Assembly: GCA_029780115.1 (NCBI GenBank)
Contig: JAKOZG010000027.1
Coordinates: 1-64,000 of the forward strand
DNA length: 64,000 nt
Direction of reading: 5' to 3'
DNA from: Thermotogota bacterium
GTDB taxonomy: Bacteria > Thermotogota > Thermotogae > Petrotogales > Petrotogaceae
A model generated the notes under the pieces. It saw nothing but the letters and a program-made list of their open reading frames with translations, ran no database searches and was not told the DNA's origin. Of this stretch, positions 45,963-53,441 are shown piece by piece. Numbering within the stretch: position 1 is the stretch's first letter; each line of letters begins with the position of its first letter. Position numbers and translations under genes: made by a program.

Positions 45963-47180
45963 TTAAGAGGCGCTTTCTCCCGAAATATATCCTGTTGACC
46001 ATGCCCACTGTAAATTGTAGCCTCCACTTTCTCCTGCCACATCCATTACTTCTCCTGCAAAATACATTCCTGGCACTATTTTTGATTCTAACGTAAATGA
46101 TTGTATCTCACTGGTGTCAATACCTCCCAAACTAACCTGCGAAAGTTTCCAATCTGCAGTCCCTGTAATTTCAAATTTCCAGTTTTTTAATCTATGTGCA
46201 ATAATCGTTATATCTTTCAGCCTCAGGGAACTGCATGGAGATAAGAAATCTTTAATTTCAACACTTTGTAAAAAAGGAGGTATTAACTTTTCATCGATCA
46301 TAGTCGTTAAAAGTAACGAAATTGGTCGTTTAGGTCTTAAATTAATTTTTTTTAACAATATTTCTTCCAATTGTTTTTCAGTGTAAGAAGGAAAAGAATC
46401 AATACGAATATATACTGGAATGTTTTTATCTAAATATTTATGAACAAAATTACTGATTTGAAAAATTGGAATTCCTGTAAGGAGTTCATTTTTAAAAAGA
46501 ACTTCCCCAAAGTATCTTTTAGAAATTTCTATTCCATACTCATTTTCTAAAACAACGCTTCCTGTTAACTTAGCCCCTAAATTGTCTTTAGAAAAATAAT
46601 TATTTATTTTAATAGGAACTAAACCTGGTCTCAACTCAATTAAGCTATGACCTAAGGAGTGAAGAGATTGGAATATACTTCCATTTGACCCAAATTGGGG
46701 AGAAGATATTCCACCAGTAGCGATTATAATTTTATCAGATTCAAAAGTTGTGTAATCGCTTTTCAAATAAAATGTTTTGTTTGAATAAATAATTTCATTT
46801 ATTTGATGGTTAAGGACAACTTCTACACAGTTGTTTCCCAATTCATACATAAAACAATTCCAGATATCCTTGGACCTTTCGGTATATGGAAACAATTTTG
46901 AATTGAGATTTTTAACCATCACGCCTATTTCTTCAAAAACGCTCAAAGTTTGAAAAATTCCAAACCTCTGAAATACCTTTTTGACAAAAGAGATATCGCT
47001 GCTAAAGTAATGTGTTTCGTCTAAATCTAGATTGGAAATGTTTCCTCTACCGTTACTAGCTGCCAATAATTTTTTCCCTAATTTTCCTTTTCTTTCAATT
47101 ATTCGTACATTTGCACCATTCCATGAGGCAATTATTGAAGCCATCAATCCTGCCGGCCCTCCACCAACAACTGTAATCAT
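45963..47180 (-). CDS. HI0933-family NAD(P)/FAD-dependent flavoprotein
   Basis: A 405-residue flavoprotein of the HI0933/YhiN type. The dinucleotide fold is at the start (GGGPAGLMASIIASWNGANVRIIER), followed by KLLAASNGRGNISN and, at the C terminus, YFAGEVMDVAGESGGYNLQWAWSTG, all hallmarks. These proteins bind FAD but their reaction is not established. It lies 35 bases from the chemoreceptor gene on the same strand, and may be co-transcribed. Confidence 0.9.
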   Translation of the reverse strand: MITVVGGGPAGLMASIIASWNGANVRIIERKGKLGKKLLAASNGRGNISNLDLDETHYFSSDISFVKKVFQRFGIFQTLSVFEEIGVMVKNLNSKLFPYTERSKDIWNCFMYELGNNCVEVVLNHQINEIIYSNKTFYLKSDYTTFESDKIIIATGGISSPQFGSNGSIFQSLHSLGHSLIELRPGLVPIKINNYFSKDNLGAKLTGSVVLENEYGIEISKRYFGEVLFKNELLTGIPIFQISNFVHKYLDKNIPVYIRIDSFPSYTEKQLEEILLKKINLRPKRPISLLLTTMIDEKLIPPFLQSVEIKDFLSPCSSLRLKDITIIAHRLKNWKFEITGTADWKLSQVSLGGIDTSEIQSFTLESKIVPGMYFAGEVMDVAGESGGYNLQWAWSTGYISGESAS

Positions 47181-47215
47181 AGAATAAACTTCCTTTCTAA
47201 CTTTAATTAAAATAT

Positions 47216-48064
47216 TTAAATTTTAATTTCTTTAATTTTGTTTTGCATTTCAAGAATAGCTTGCAAGACCTTTTGAAGAGAATTTATATCAACCATAAGT
47301 TTATTAATCTCTTTTTTTGAATTTTCTAAGTTTTCAACGTTAAATTTTAACTTTTCCTTTTCTATTAATAAATCTTGTGTCATTTTTTTCATAAAAATTA
47401 AATTTTCGTTGAGTATTTTCATTGCATCTTCAATAGATATTGTAATCATTTCAAAGATAGTGTTTAAATTATTTATAACAACTTTTACTTCCTCTATCTC
47501 TTTTTCTATTTTATCAACTTTGAGTGAAATTTTGTCGGAGGTGTTATTAGTTTCTGAAGAAAGCTTTTTTATTTCTTCCGCAACTACAGCAAATCCCCTT
47601 CCCTGTTCTCCGGCTCGAGCAGCTTCAATAGACGCGTTTATAGACAAGATATTAGTTTGCTTTGCTACATTTTTTATGATACTTGTTAGTTCATTTATTT
47701 CTTTAAAACTTCCTATAATATTACTAACAGTTTTTAAGGATTTTTCAACCTTCTTTTCTAATTCATCGAAATCTTCACCAATAACGTTTAATCTTGTTAC
47801 TATTTCTTGATTTTTCTTTGATATAGTTTCAATTTCTTTATTTCCATCGTTAACGGTTTTTTCCAACGTTTCAGAGGACTTTTTTATACTATTTATTGAA
47901 TCTATAAGATTTTCCCCTACGATCTTTGTGGATTTGCTGGATTTCTTAAATCTTTCTCCTAACACTTCTTCTAATCTATTAATAAAGGATACCAAAAGAT
48001 TTTCATGATACACACTTTGAGATAAAAAATTTATTGTTTTTTTATATCTTTCAGAATCGTTCAT
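47216..48064 (-). CDS. Soluble chemoreceptor (MCP signalling domain, no membrane span)
   Basis: A 282-residue protein formed almost wholly of coiled coil, without membrane segments or a signal peptide. The conserved kinase-control tip sits at about 135-170, with the CheA/CheW-contact sequence [19 protein letters not shown]. The layout matches the cytoplasmic Thermotoga receptor Tm14 as recalled. Its ATG overlaps the stop of the upstream di-iron protein gene (ATGA at 48061-48064), indicating translational coupling. It probably relays oxygen or iron status from that partner to CheA. CheA/CheW are not in the window. Confidence 0.88.
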   Translation of the reverse strand: MNDSERYKKTINFLSQSVYHENLLVSFINRLEEVLGERFKKSSKSTKIVGENLIDSINSIKKSSETLEKTVNDGNKEIETISKKNQEIVTRLNVIGEDFDELEKKVEKSLKTVSNIIGSFKEINELTSIIKNVAKQTNILSINASIEAARAGEQGRGFAVVAEEIKKLSSETNNTSDKISLKVDKIEKEIEEVKVVINNLNTIFEMITISIEDAMKILNENLIFMKKMTQDLLIEKEKLKFNVENLENSKKEINKLMVDINSLQKVLQAILEMQNKIKEIKI

Positions 48065-48834
48065 TTTCTTTCATCCCAGCCATATATTTGATCTATTAAA
48101 TCAATTCCACATTGCAAATTCTCAAACCATTTTATAAACTCTTTAAATTCGTTTTTTTTGTATATAGCTCCATGTTGTGGAGCCATCTGTTCTATTTCGT
48201 AATTACTAATTATTCTCACCCATTTTTTACATACTTTATTTGAAATCATGTATCTCTTATGAAATTCCTCAATATATTTAACATGTTTCGAAAAATTATC
48301 TACATAAAGCATTTCTTCATTTCTAGGAAATACAGAAACTCCTATATCACCAGAAAAAAGAATTTTAGAGACAGGATCATACAGATTAAAATTTCCTGTA
48401 GAATGTAAAAAATGAGCTGGTATTATTTTTAATTCGACCCCATCCTTAAACTTTATTCTTCCTCCTTTGTCTTCTACAACAGCAACTTTGGAATTATCAA
48501 AAACGCCAAAATGAGGTAAAAATCTTTCCCAAAGCTTTGAAATGTAAAAACGCGCATTTAACACACTATCCCACAAACTTATACCAGATGACACATCGGG
48601 ATCTTGATGTGTGTAAAACACGTATTTAATATTGTCTAAATCAATAAACTCAACTACATTTGCTAATACTTTAGGAAAAACATGAACTCCACCTGGATCA
48701 AGTAATACACCTTCGTTTTTATGAATAATTAAAAATTGATTTGTAGGTATACTTTCTATGTCTTTTCTTTCGGACCCTAGAAAAATAAACTTATGGTCAT
48801 CGTTGTCAAATAAAACTTTTGTGTCGGTATTCAC
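48061..48834 (-). CDS. Metallo-beta-lactamase-fold di-iron oxygen-sensor protein (ODP-like)
   Basis: A 257-residue FprA-like protein lacking the flavodoxin domain. Ligand candidates are H76, D78 and D80 in [12 protein letters not shown]144, D163 (FSGDIG) and H221 (APQHGAIY). The HQDPD variant replaces the HxExD of true FprA reductases and, to my recollection, marks the ODP proteins shown to sense oxygen/iron with a chemoreceptor in Treponema and Thermotoga. GTG 48834 follows AAGGGGATGA by six bases. The four-base overlap with the receptor gene strongly suggests one functional unit. Confidence 0.83.
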   Translation of the reverse strand: MNTDTKVLFDNDDHKFIFLGSERKDIESIPTNQFLIIHKNEGVLLDPGGVHVFPKVLANVVEFIDLDNIKYVFYTHQDPDVSSGISLWDSVLNARFYISKLWERFLPHFGVFDNSKVAVVEDKGGRIKFKDGVELKIIPAHFLHSTGNFNLYDPVSKILFSGDIGVSVFPRNEEMLYVDNFSKHVKYIEEFHKRYMISNKVCKKWVRIISNYEIEQMAPQHGAIYKKNEFKEFIKWFENLQCGIDLIDQIYGWDERK

Positions 48835-48877
48835 AAGAATTCATCCCCTTACTTTTATTGATATATTATCAAAATTG

Positions 48878-48906
48878 TTGACACTAATTGAAAATTTTGT
48901 TATAAT
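48878..48906 (+). promoter_or_regulatory. Near-consensus promoter of tRNA-Arg
   Basis: TTGACA, an exact 17-base spacer and TATAAT, also preceded by TGT to give an extended -10. It lies 25 bases before the tRNA. Confidence 0.9.
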
Positions 48907-48930
48907 AAAGGTCGGATATAATCAAGAGAA

Positions 48931-49005
48931 GCCCCTGTAGTTCAACGGATAGAACGGCGGATTCCTAATCCGCAAATGAAGGTTCGACTCCTTCCAGGGG
49001 CACCA
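48931..49005 (+). tRNA. tRNA-Arg (anticodon CCT)
   Basis: Cloverleaf with encoded CCA. Acceptor GCCCCTG pairs with CAGGGGC, the anticodon stem GCGGA/TCCGC encloses TTCCTAA (anticodon CCT, reads AGG) and the T-loop is TTCGACT. A single-gene transcript behind a near-perfect promoter. Confidence 0.96.
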
Positions 49006-49012
49006 TCTATTT

Positions 49013-49351
49013 CTATAATCTTTGTGAAGGATAATAATTTATCTTTCCTTCGTCAGTTACTGAAATAACATCTATCTGGACTTCCTCAAAAGAAAGTTGT
49101 TTATTTTTAGAAATAAAGAAATCTCCAACTTCCATTATTTTTTCTAATTTCTTTGAATTAACTCTGAACGCTGGATCTCCAAAAGTATCTTTTCCCCCTT
49201 TAACTTCTACAAAATGAAGAACACCTTTTCTAAGCGCAATTATGTCTATTTCTCCCATTTTGCAGGAAAAATTTTTTGCAATTATGTCATAGCCTTTCCT
49301 AGTGAGAAAATTAATTGCAATATCTTCGTATTTTTTCCCTTTTAAATTCAT
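49013..49351 (-). CDS. YraN/UPF0102-family endonuclease-like protein
   Basis: A 112-residue PD-(D/E)XK-fold protein. The family signature is clear: KGKKYEDIAINFLTRKGYDIIAKNF, then GEIDIIALRKGVLHFVEVKG with the catalytic Asp, Glu and Lys, and the C-terminal FEEVQIDVISV. Role uncertain; linked to DNA repair or uptake in some bacteria. It ends eight bases from tRNA-Arg on the other strand and begins four bases after gatC. Confidence 0.92.
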   Translation of the reverse strand: MNLKGKKYEDIAINFLTRKGYDIIAKNFSCKMGEIDIIALRKGVLHFVEVKGGKDTFGDPAFRVNSKKLEKIMEVGDFFISKNKQLSFEEVQIDVISVTDEGKINYYPSQRL

Positions 49352-49355
49352 TTAT

Positions 49356-49646
49356 CTATATATGGATACCGGGGATCCTCAGAAGATTATCTTTACTTTC
49401 AGGAAAATTTTTTATTATATCTTCAACATTTTCAAAGGGTTCTATCACATCTTGCCTTAAAAAATAATTATTAGCTTTTATTGGTGTAATCATTTCTTCT
49501 ACTCCATTAGTATCTATATTTTCTAAAATTTCTATGTATTTTAATAAGTCATTTAAATCTTTTTTTATTAATTCTTTTTCGTGTTCTTTTAAATTGATAT
49601 TAGATAATTTTTCTAATTTGTTCAAAAAGTTTTCATCTATTTCCAT
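49356..49646 (-). CDS. gatC: Asp-tRNA(Asn)/Glu-tRNA(Gln) amidotransferase subunit C
   Basis: A 96-residue subunit that stabilises GatA in the GatCAB complex, which amidates mischarged tRNAs. The N-terminal helix pair (LEKLSNINLKEHEKELIKKDLNDLLKYIEILENIDT) and the C-terminal LRQDVIEP motif are the family pattern. GGGAGG precedes the ATG. gatA and gatB are not in the window, so the complex is encoded at scattered sites. Confidence 0.9.
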   Translation of the reverse strand: MEIDENFLNKLEKLSNINLKEHEKELIKKDLNDLLKYIEILENIDTNGVEEMITPIKANNYFLRQDVIEPFENVEDIIKNFPESKDNLLRIPGIHI

Positions 49647-50086
49647 ATAAGAAATTACCTCCCACTATAAATAATTTATAGCCCTCTTAGAAATTACAAA
49701 ATGTACATCTTATAATGGTTTTAAATTTAGGCAATTGAAGAAAATTCTTTTTTGCTCTAACTCTTGTTACTTAACAAAACTACTAATTTCCTTAACATTT
49801 TCGGCACTTTTACCCAGAAAATAAAGATAAAAACATTCTTCTGTTATCCTTCTAAATCAGAAACATATTCCCAAAAAACGCGTTTTCTAAAACATATGTA
49901 AATAAAATCTTTTTTAGAGAATTAAAAGTTCTAGAAAAAGTTTTTCTCTTTAATATTTATATTCACTATAAATTTTTGGTTTTATAAAGCATTTATATAC
50001 TTCCGCGTTGCTTCATTTTCTATTTTAAAAAGAATAAAATGAAGGCAAGTTTAGATCAATAATAGCATACCTAGCGAATAAATAAT
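49647..50086. other. Intergenic region (440 bases)
   Basis: AT-rich spacer between two minus-strand genes. CTTCATTTT and AAAATGAAG near 50010-50045 form a nine-base inverted repeat without a T tract in the minus direction, so it is a weak terminator candidate. No reading frame, promoter or RNA gene was recognised. Confidence 0.35.
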
Positions 50087-50479
50087 TTAGTTCTTAACAT
50101 CCAATTTTATTCGAAAATTACCTTCTTCGATTTTAAATTCTTTTATCCTTATATTATTTAATAAATTATTTTCTGGAATTTTTACAAGAAGTAATTTGTT
50201 ATCGATTTCCACAAATTCCGGTAAATCTTGATCTTTTAAAATTCTAGACGGAATATTATGTTCAAAAACATAAACTCCTGAAATAGTTTCGGGATAAGAT
50301 TTTATCTTCAAATAGAAACTAAACAGAAAAATATCAAAAGATATTTTATCAGAATCAAATTTTAAAGAAGAAATACGCTTAAAAATTTTTTTTAAAAAAG
50401 AAAACTTACTGTTATCCAATAACTTTTCAAGTAATTCCTTGGCCATATCTTCGTCTAGTTCAAAAATAAATTCTCCCAT
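50087..50479 (-). CDS. Hypothetical protein, possible lipid-binding-like fold (downstream of pair)
   Basis: A 130-residue soluble protein with no signal peptide or membrane helix. It opens with an acidic helix (DEDMAKELLEKLLDN), then shows alternating hydrophobic beta strands (KISFDIFLFSFYLKIKSY). It ends in a repeat-like IRIKEFKIEEGNFRIKLDV. The neighbour gene has the same architecture and a very similar closing IRISRLILQDGKFELFLEL, so the two may be diverged duplicates. No family recognised; a DUF2993-like lipid-binding fold is only a guess. GGGAGA-like site precedes the ATG. Confidence 0.7.
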   Translation of the reverse strand: MGEFIFELDEDMAKELLEKLLDNSKFSFLKKIFKRISSLKFDSDKISFDIFLFSFYLKIKSYPETISGVYVFEHNIPSRILKDQDLPEFVEIDNKLLLVKIPENNLLNNIRIKEFKIEEGNFRIKLDVKN

Positions 50480-50490
50480 TTAAAAATCTC

Positions 50491-50943
50491 CTATTTTATT
50501 AATTCTAAGAACAGCTCAAATTTACCATCCTGCAAAATTAAGCGAGAAATTCTTATGGATTTCAATATCGAATCTATTATTGGGTTTATTTTCATTTTGC
50601 TAAAATCGATAAGTATTTCATAATCTTTGGCAGTAAAAGCTTCGCTAAATTCCGAAATCATAAAAAAAATACCTTCAAGTATCTTTCTAACTCCATCATT
50701 GCCACTTAAAGAGAGCCTCAATTTACCATGCTCTAAATCTTCAGGTTTTTCTAATATTTGAATATGGGATTCAAGAGTAGCATTTTTACTTAACAACTCT
50801 AATTCCATTTGAAATTTTATTTCCTCTTCTCTTAATTGAACATTTAGATTTTTCAGACCATGAATTTGTGTTTTTTCTTCTATCATTTTATCTATCAACT
50901 TGTTTATAAATTCTTCATCAACCTGAATTTTAAGAATTCCCAT
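50491..50943 (-). CDS. Hypothetical protein (upstream of pair)
   Basis: A 150-residue soluble protein beginning MGILKIQVDEEFINKLIDKMIEE. A helix is followed by several amphipathic strands (LNVQLREEEIKFQMELELL; KLRLSLSGNDGV). The C-terminal IRISRLILQDGKFELFLEL parallels the end of the next gene. It has no cysteines, signal peptide or membrane helix. GGAGG precedes the ATG. Only 11 bases separate the two genes, so they are co-transcribed. Function unknown. Confidence 0.75.
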   Translation of the reverse strand: MGILKIQVDEEFINKLIDKMIEEKTQIHGLKNLNVQLREEEIKFQMELELLSKNATLESHIQILEKPEDLEHGKLRLSLSGNDGVRKILEGIFFMISEFSEAFTAKDYEILIDFSKMKINPIIDSILKSIRISRLILQDGKFELFLELIK

Positions 50944-51266
50944 CTATATACCTCCATAAATAAAAACTCTAAATTTTTATAAATTTATTATATCATAAAC
51001 TGTTAAAAATATTTTGATTAGTATGTGTTAAAATAACAAGGAGTTTAATCTTTTATCTACTTGTTTTCTGATTTAAAGTTAATTTTTACCTTTTCTTAGG
51101 AGCCAATATCTTTAATTAGTGGTTTAAACAAAGTTTTTAAGGCTGTATGGTCTTGTATGGTCTTAATACGTAGTGGACTTCGAAAATACAATTTACTGGA
51201 AGCATAAAACAAAAGATCTTAATTTTATAATAAAAAAATCTGTTAACTTAAAGGAGGGATGAATAA
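50944..51266. other. Divergent intergenic region (323 bases)
   Basis: AT-rich spacer. It contains a short tandem duplication (TGTATGGTCT twice, 51144-51163) and the AAAGGAGGG ribosome binding site of the next gene. No clear promoter or RNA was identified. Confidence 0.45.
51144..51163. repeat. 10-base tandem direct repeat
   Basis: Two adjacent perfect copies of TGTATGGTCT about 105 bases before the membrane-protein gene. Could be a regulator site or replication slippage; no evidence separates these. Confidence 0.5.
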
Positions 51267-51977
51267 ATGTTTGCTCCAAATTTTGACTTTAACAATGTTT
51301 TTGTTAATTTTTACTATTTGCTTACTAATTCTATATATATAATCTTGCCTATATCAATATTTCTCTTATTTTTCTCAAAAGTTTCTTCGAAGATTTCTGT
51401 TTTTCTGATTGGATTATATGCCTCATATTCTATTTTGATTCCATATTTGTTAAAGATTTCTTTCATTAGTGATTTTATCAAGAATTTTCATGACTATTCT
51501 TTTTTTATTTATCTAATTATAAGTATACTTTTCGCATTTGTTTTTTTTCAAATTTTTAAAATGGGTTTTTTCATAGGCGGTTTTTTACTAGGTGGTTTAG
51601 CCGGATATGCTATCGGAACATTCATTATTTCTTCTAATATTGAATGGCTAGAAAGTATACCGTTTCCACCTTCTTATATTCCTTGGATCATCTTTTCAAT
51701 ACTAGGTCTTATCATCGCTATCATTTTTGCAAAAAACTTTGAAGCAATTCTTTCAGTTCTCTCTGTGTTGTTCGGAGCTTTTATTTTATCGTTCTATACA
51801 CTTTATTTGTTAGAAAGATATACAGACATCAGAGTAGGAACTAATTCTTTATTAGAAGCTTTTCCTAAACTGAGTCAAACTGAATTTTTAAGTTTATTAA
51901 TAATTTTTATAATTTTAACCTCGATTGGTTTTTATACAATTTATAACTCTAAACAAAAATCTGCAAAAAAAATTTAG
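51267..51977 (+). CDS. Polytopic membrane protein, DUF4203/TMEM198-like
   Basis: A 236-residue inner-membrane protein with seven hydrophobic segments. The glycine-rich central helices (FKMGFFIGGFLLGGLAGYAIGTF, about 103-125) recall the DUF4203/TM7S3-like domain; family placement is from memory and tentative. The C-terminal tail is basic. ATG 51267 follows AAAGGAGGG. It precedes a DNA glycosylase gene by about 25 bases, with no evident link in function. Confidence 0.65.
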   Translation: MFAPNFDFNNVFVNFYYLLTNSIYIILPISIFLLFFSKVSSKISVFLIGLYASYSILIPYLLKISFISDFIKNFHDYSFFIYLIISILFAFVFFQIFKMGFFIGGFLLGGLAGYAIGTFIISSNIEWLESIPFPPSYIPWIIFSILGLIIAIIFAKNFEAILSVLSVLFGAFILSFYTLYLLERYTDIRVGTNSLLEAFPKLSQTEFLSLLIIFIILTSIGFYTIYNSKQKSAKKI

Positions 51978-52001
51978 ATGTAAGGGTGTTTGTTATAGAA
52001 A

Positions 52002-52649
52002 ATGGAAGCACAAAAAAAAGAAGAAGCTTTAATACTTGAAATTGAAAATATTAAAAAAGACATAAAAAATGAAATAGAAAAGCGTTTTCAAGAATTTAAA
52101 AAATTGGGCGAAGAAGGAGACGAATTCGATTTATACAGTGAATTATGTTTTTGTATTTTAACTGCAAATTGGAAAGCAAAAGGAGGAATTAAGGCTCAAA
52201 AATTAATAACAAAAAATGGTTTTGCAAAATATACTGAAGAACAACTTGTATCTTTACTAAGAGAAGTCGGTCACAGATTCCCAAATACAAGGGCAAAATA
52301 TATAGTTGAAAATAGATGGATTATAGGCAATCTCAAAAGAGTTATTCAAAAAGATTCTTCTGAAGCAAGACCTTTTCTAGTGAAGAATATTGAAGGCATA
52401 GGTTGGAAAGAGGCAAGCCATTTTCTTAGAAATGTTGGAGTCGAAAATGTTGCAATTTTAGACAAACATATTCTTAGAATTATGAAAAATTATCAACTTA
52501 TAGAAGAAATTCCTAAACCAGGCTGGAGCAAAAGTAAATATTTGAAAATAGAAAACGAACTTAAATTATTTGCTAAAAAAGTTAATGAATCTGTAGGAAA
52601 ACTAGATCTGTATTTGTGGTATTTGGAAACAGATAGTATAGATAAATAA
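52002..52649 (+). CDS. ogg: 8-oxoguanine DNA glycosylase/AP lyase, Ogg2 type
   Basis: A 215-residue bifunctional base-excision enzyme. The helix-hairpin-helix (VKNIEGIGWKEASHFLRNVG, about 127-146) contains the catalytic lysine, and the catalytic aspartate is in VAILDKHILRIM. The N-terminal FCILTANWKAKGGIKAQKLI fits the Ogg2 group, to which the Thermotoga maritima enzyme belongs. It removes 8-oxoguanine from DNA. The first possible start is ATG 52002, with AAGGGTG a long 14 bases upstream, so translation may be weak or coupled. Confidence 0.9.
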   Translation: MEAQKKEEALILEIENIKKDIKNEIEKRFQEFKKLGEEGDEFDLYSELCFCILTANWKAKGGIKAQKLITKNGFAKYTEEQLVSLLREVGHRFPNTRAKYIVENRWIIGNLKRVIQKDSSEARPFLVKNIEGIGWKEASHFLRNVGVENVAILDKHILRIMKNYQLIEEIPKPGWSKSKYLKIENELKLFAKKVNESVGKLDLYLWYLETDSIDK

Positions 52650-52769
52650 TTAAATTTTAACACTCCTATTATATTTAATTTCATAAAAGTTTTGTATTAT
52701 TTCCTTTGGGAATTTAATCATTTAAAAAATAATTTTTGCACTAAAAATTGTAGAAGGAGGAAGATAACA

Positions 52770-53012
52770 TTGCCACTATACAGATATAAATGTAAAAAAT
52801 GTGGACACGAGTTTACTGTTTTACACTCCATGAATGAAAATCCTGAAATTCATTGTGACCTATGTAACGGGGACGTTCAAAGAATGCTCAGCAGAGTTTC
52901 TGTGATTTTTAAAGGTGATGGATATTACGTAACTGACTACAAAAAAGAACATAACCATTTAAACATTGATGATCATGAGTTTCATAATGAATGTGAAAAT
53001 AGAGTAGAGTAG
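52770..53012 (+). CDS. FmdB-family zinc-ribbon protein
   Basis: An 80-residue protein. MPLYRYKCKKCGHEFTVLHSM with CxxC and the second pair CDLC form the zinc ribbon. VQRMLSRVSVIFKGDGYYVTDY is the FmdB-type tail, and the last 20 residues are rich in His, Asp and Glu. Role uncertain, regulatory in methylotrophs. The frame extends upstream to 52692, but AAGGAGG at 52754-52760 gives TTG 52770, matching the family start. Confidence 0.87.
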   Translation: MPLYRYKCKKCGHEFTVLHSMNENPEIHCDLCNGDVQRMLSRVSVIFKGDGYYVTDYKKEHNHLNIDDHEFHNECENRVE

Positions 53013-53069
53013 CTTAAAAATAGAAAGTCAAGGTGAAGCACTTAAATTGAACTATATTCGTTATTCTCC

Positions 53070-53098
53070 TTGACAAATTTATAGCTGTAATGTATAAT
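53070..53098 (+). promoter_or_regulatory. Near-consensus promoter of tRNA-Lys
   Basis: TTGACA, an exact 17-base spacer and TATAAT, 15 bases before the tRNA. Together with the tRNA-Arg promoter it shows the standard sigma-70-type consensus of this genome. Confidence 0.9.
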
Positions 53099-53113
53099 AT
53101 AGGTTGAAACCTA

Positions 53114-53189
53114 GGGCCATTAGCTCAGTCGGTAGAGCGGCTGACTCTTAATCAGTAGGTCGTGGGTTCGAGTCCCGCATGGCCCACCA
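53114..53189 (+). tRNA. tRNA-Lys (anticodon CTT)
   Basis: Cloverleaf with encoded CCA. Acceptor GGGCCAT pairs with ATGGCCC. The anticodon stem GCTGA/TCAGT encloses CTCTTAA (anticodon CTT, reads AAG). T-arm GTGGGTTCGAGTCCCGC. It lies 118 bases before the promoter of the infC leader. Confidence 0.97.
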
Positions 53190-53204
53190 CCGTATCGTGA
53201 AATT

Positions 53205-53290
53205 AGCCATTTAAATAAAGAGGAAGTCACCCATAAAGATACTTCCCACCCCGGGTAACTAAGCCGTCTGGGGTTGAAGAAATCTAAATA
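53205..53290. other. GC-rich structured island between tRNA-Lys and infC
   Basis: A short GC-rich stretch stands out against the AT-rich flanks. Two nested hairpins can be drawn: GGAAGT/ACTTCC (53222-53246) and ACCCC/GGGGT (53248-53274) with an inner GG/CC pair. No reading frame fits a known protein. It could be a small structured RNA, a tRNA 3' trailer or a regulatory leader; strand is not settled. Confidence 0.4.
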
Positions 53291-53307
53291 AGAAATCATT
53301 AATTCAA

Positions 53308-53316
53308 TGCTATAAT
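53308..53316 (+). promoter_or_regulatory. Extended -10 promoter of the infC operon
   Basis: TGCTATAAT without a good -35. It would start transcription near 53323 and give a leader of about 120 bases containing the hairpin at 53346-53375. Confidence 0.5.
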
Positions 53317-53345
53317 GCAAAAAAGCAATATTTTATTGTATTAGA

Positions 53346-53375
53346 AAAAGGGGTGACAAAAACGTCACCCCTTTT
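53346..53375 (+). terminator. Attenuator-like hairpin in the infC-rpmI-rplT leader
   Basis: AAAAGGGGTGAC pairs perfectly with GTCACCCCTTTT around AAAAAC. It looks like an intrinsic terminator placed inside the leader, 67 bases before infC. In Bacillus this operon is attenuated by L20, so leader control here is likely by analogy. It could instead end a transcript from tRNA-Lys. Confidence 0.75.
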
Positions 53376-53441
53376 ATTAAATGGTAAAAAGGAAAAAATC
53401 TAATTAGAAAAAGCGTAAAAATAAAAGGATGGTGATGCTGT

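Noticed and set aside
53120-53320. 66-residue minus-strand frame across tRNA-Lys and the GC-rich island
   Set aside because: Its start region is antisense to the tRNA and it lacks a ribosome binding site; structure in RNA is the better explanation.
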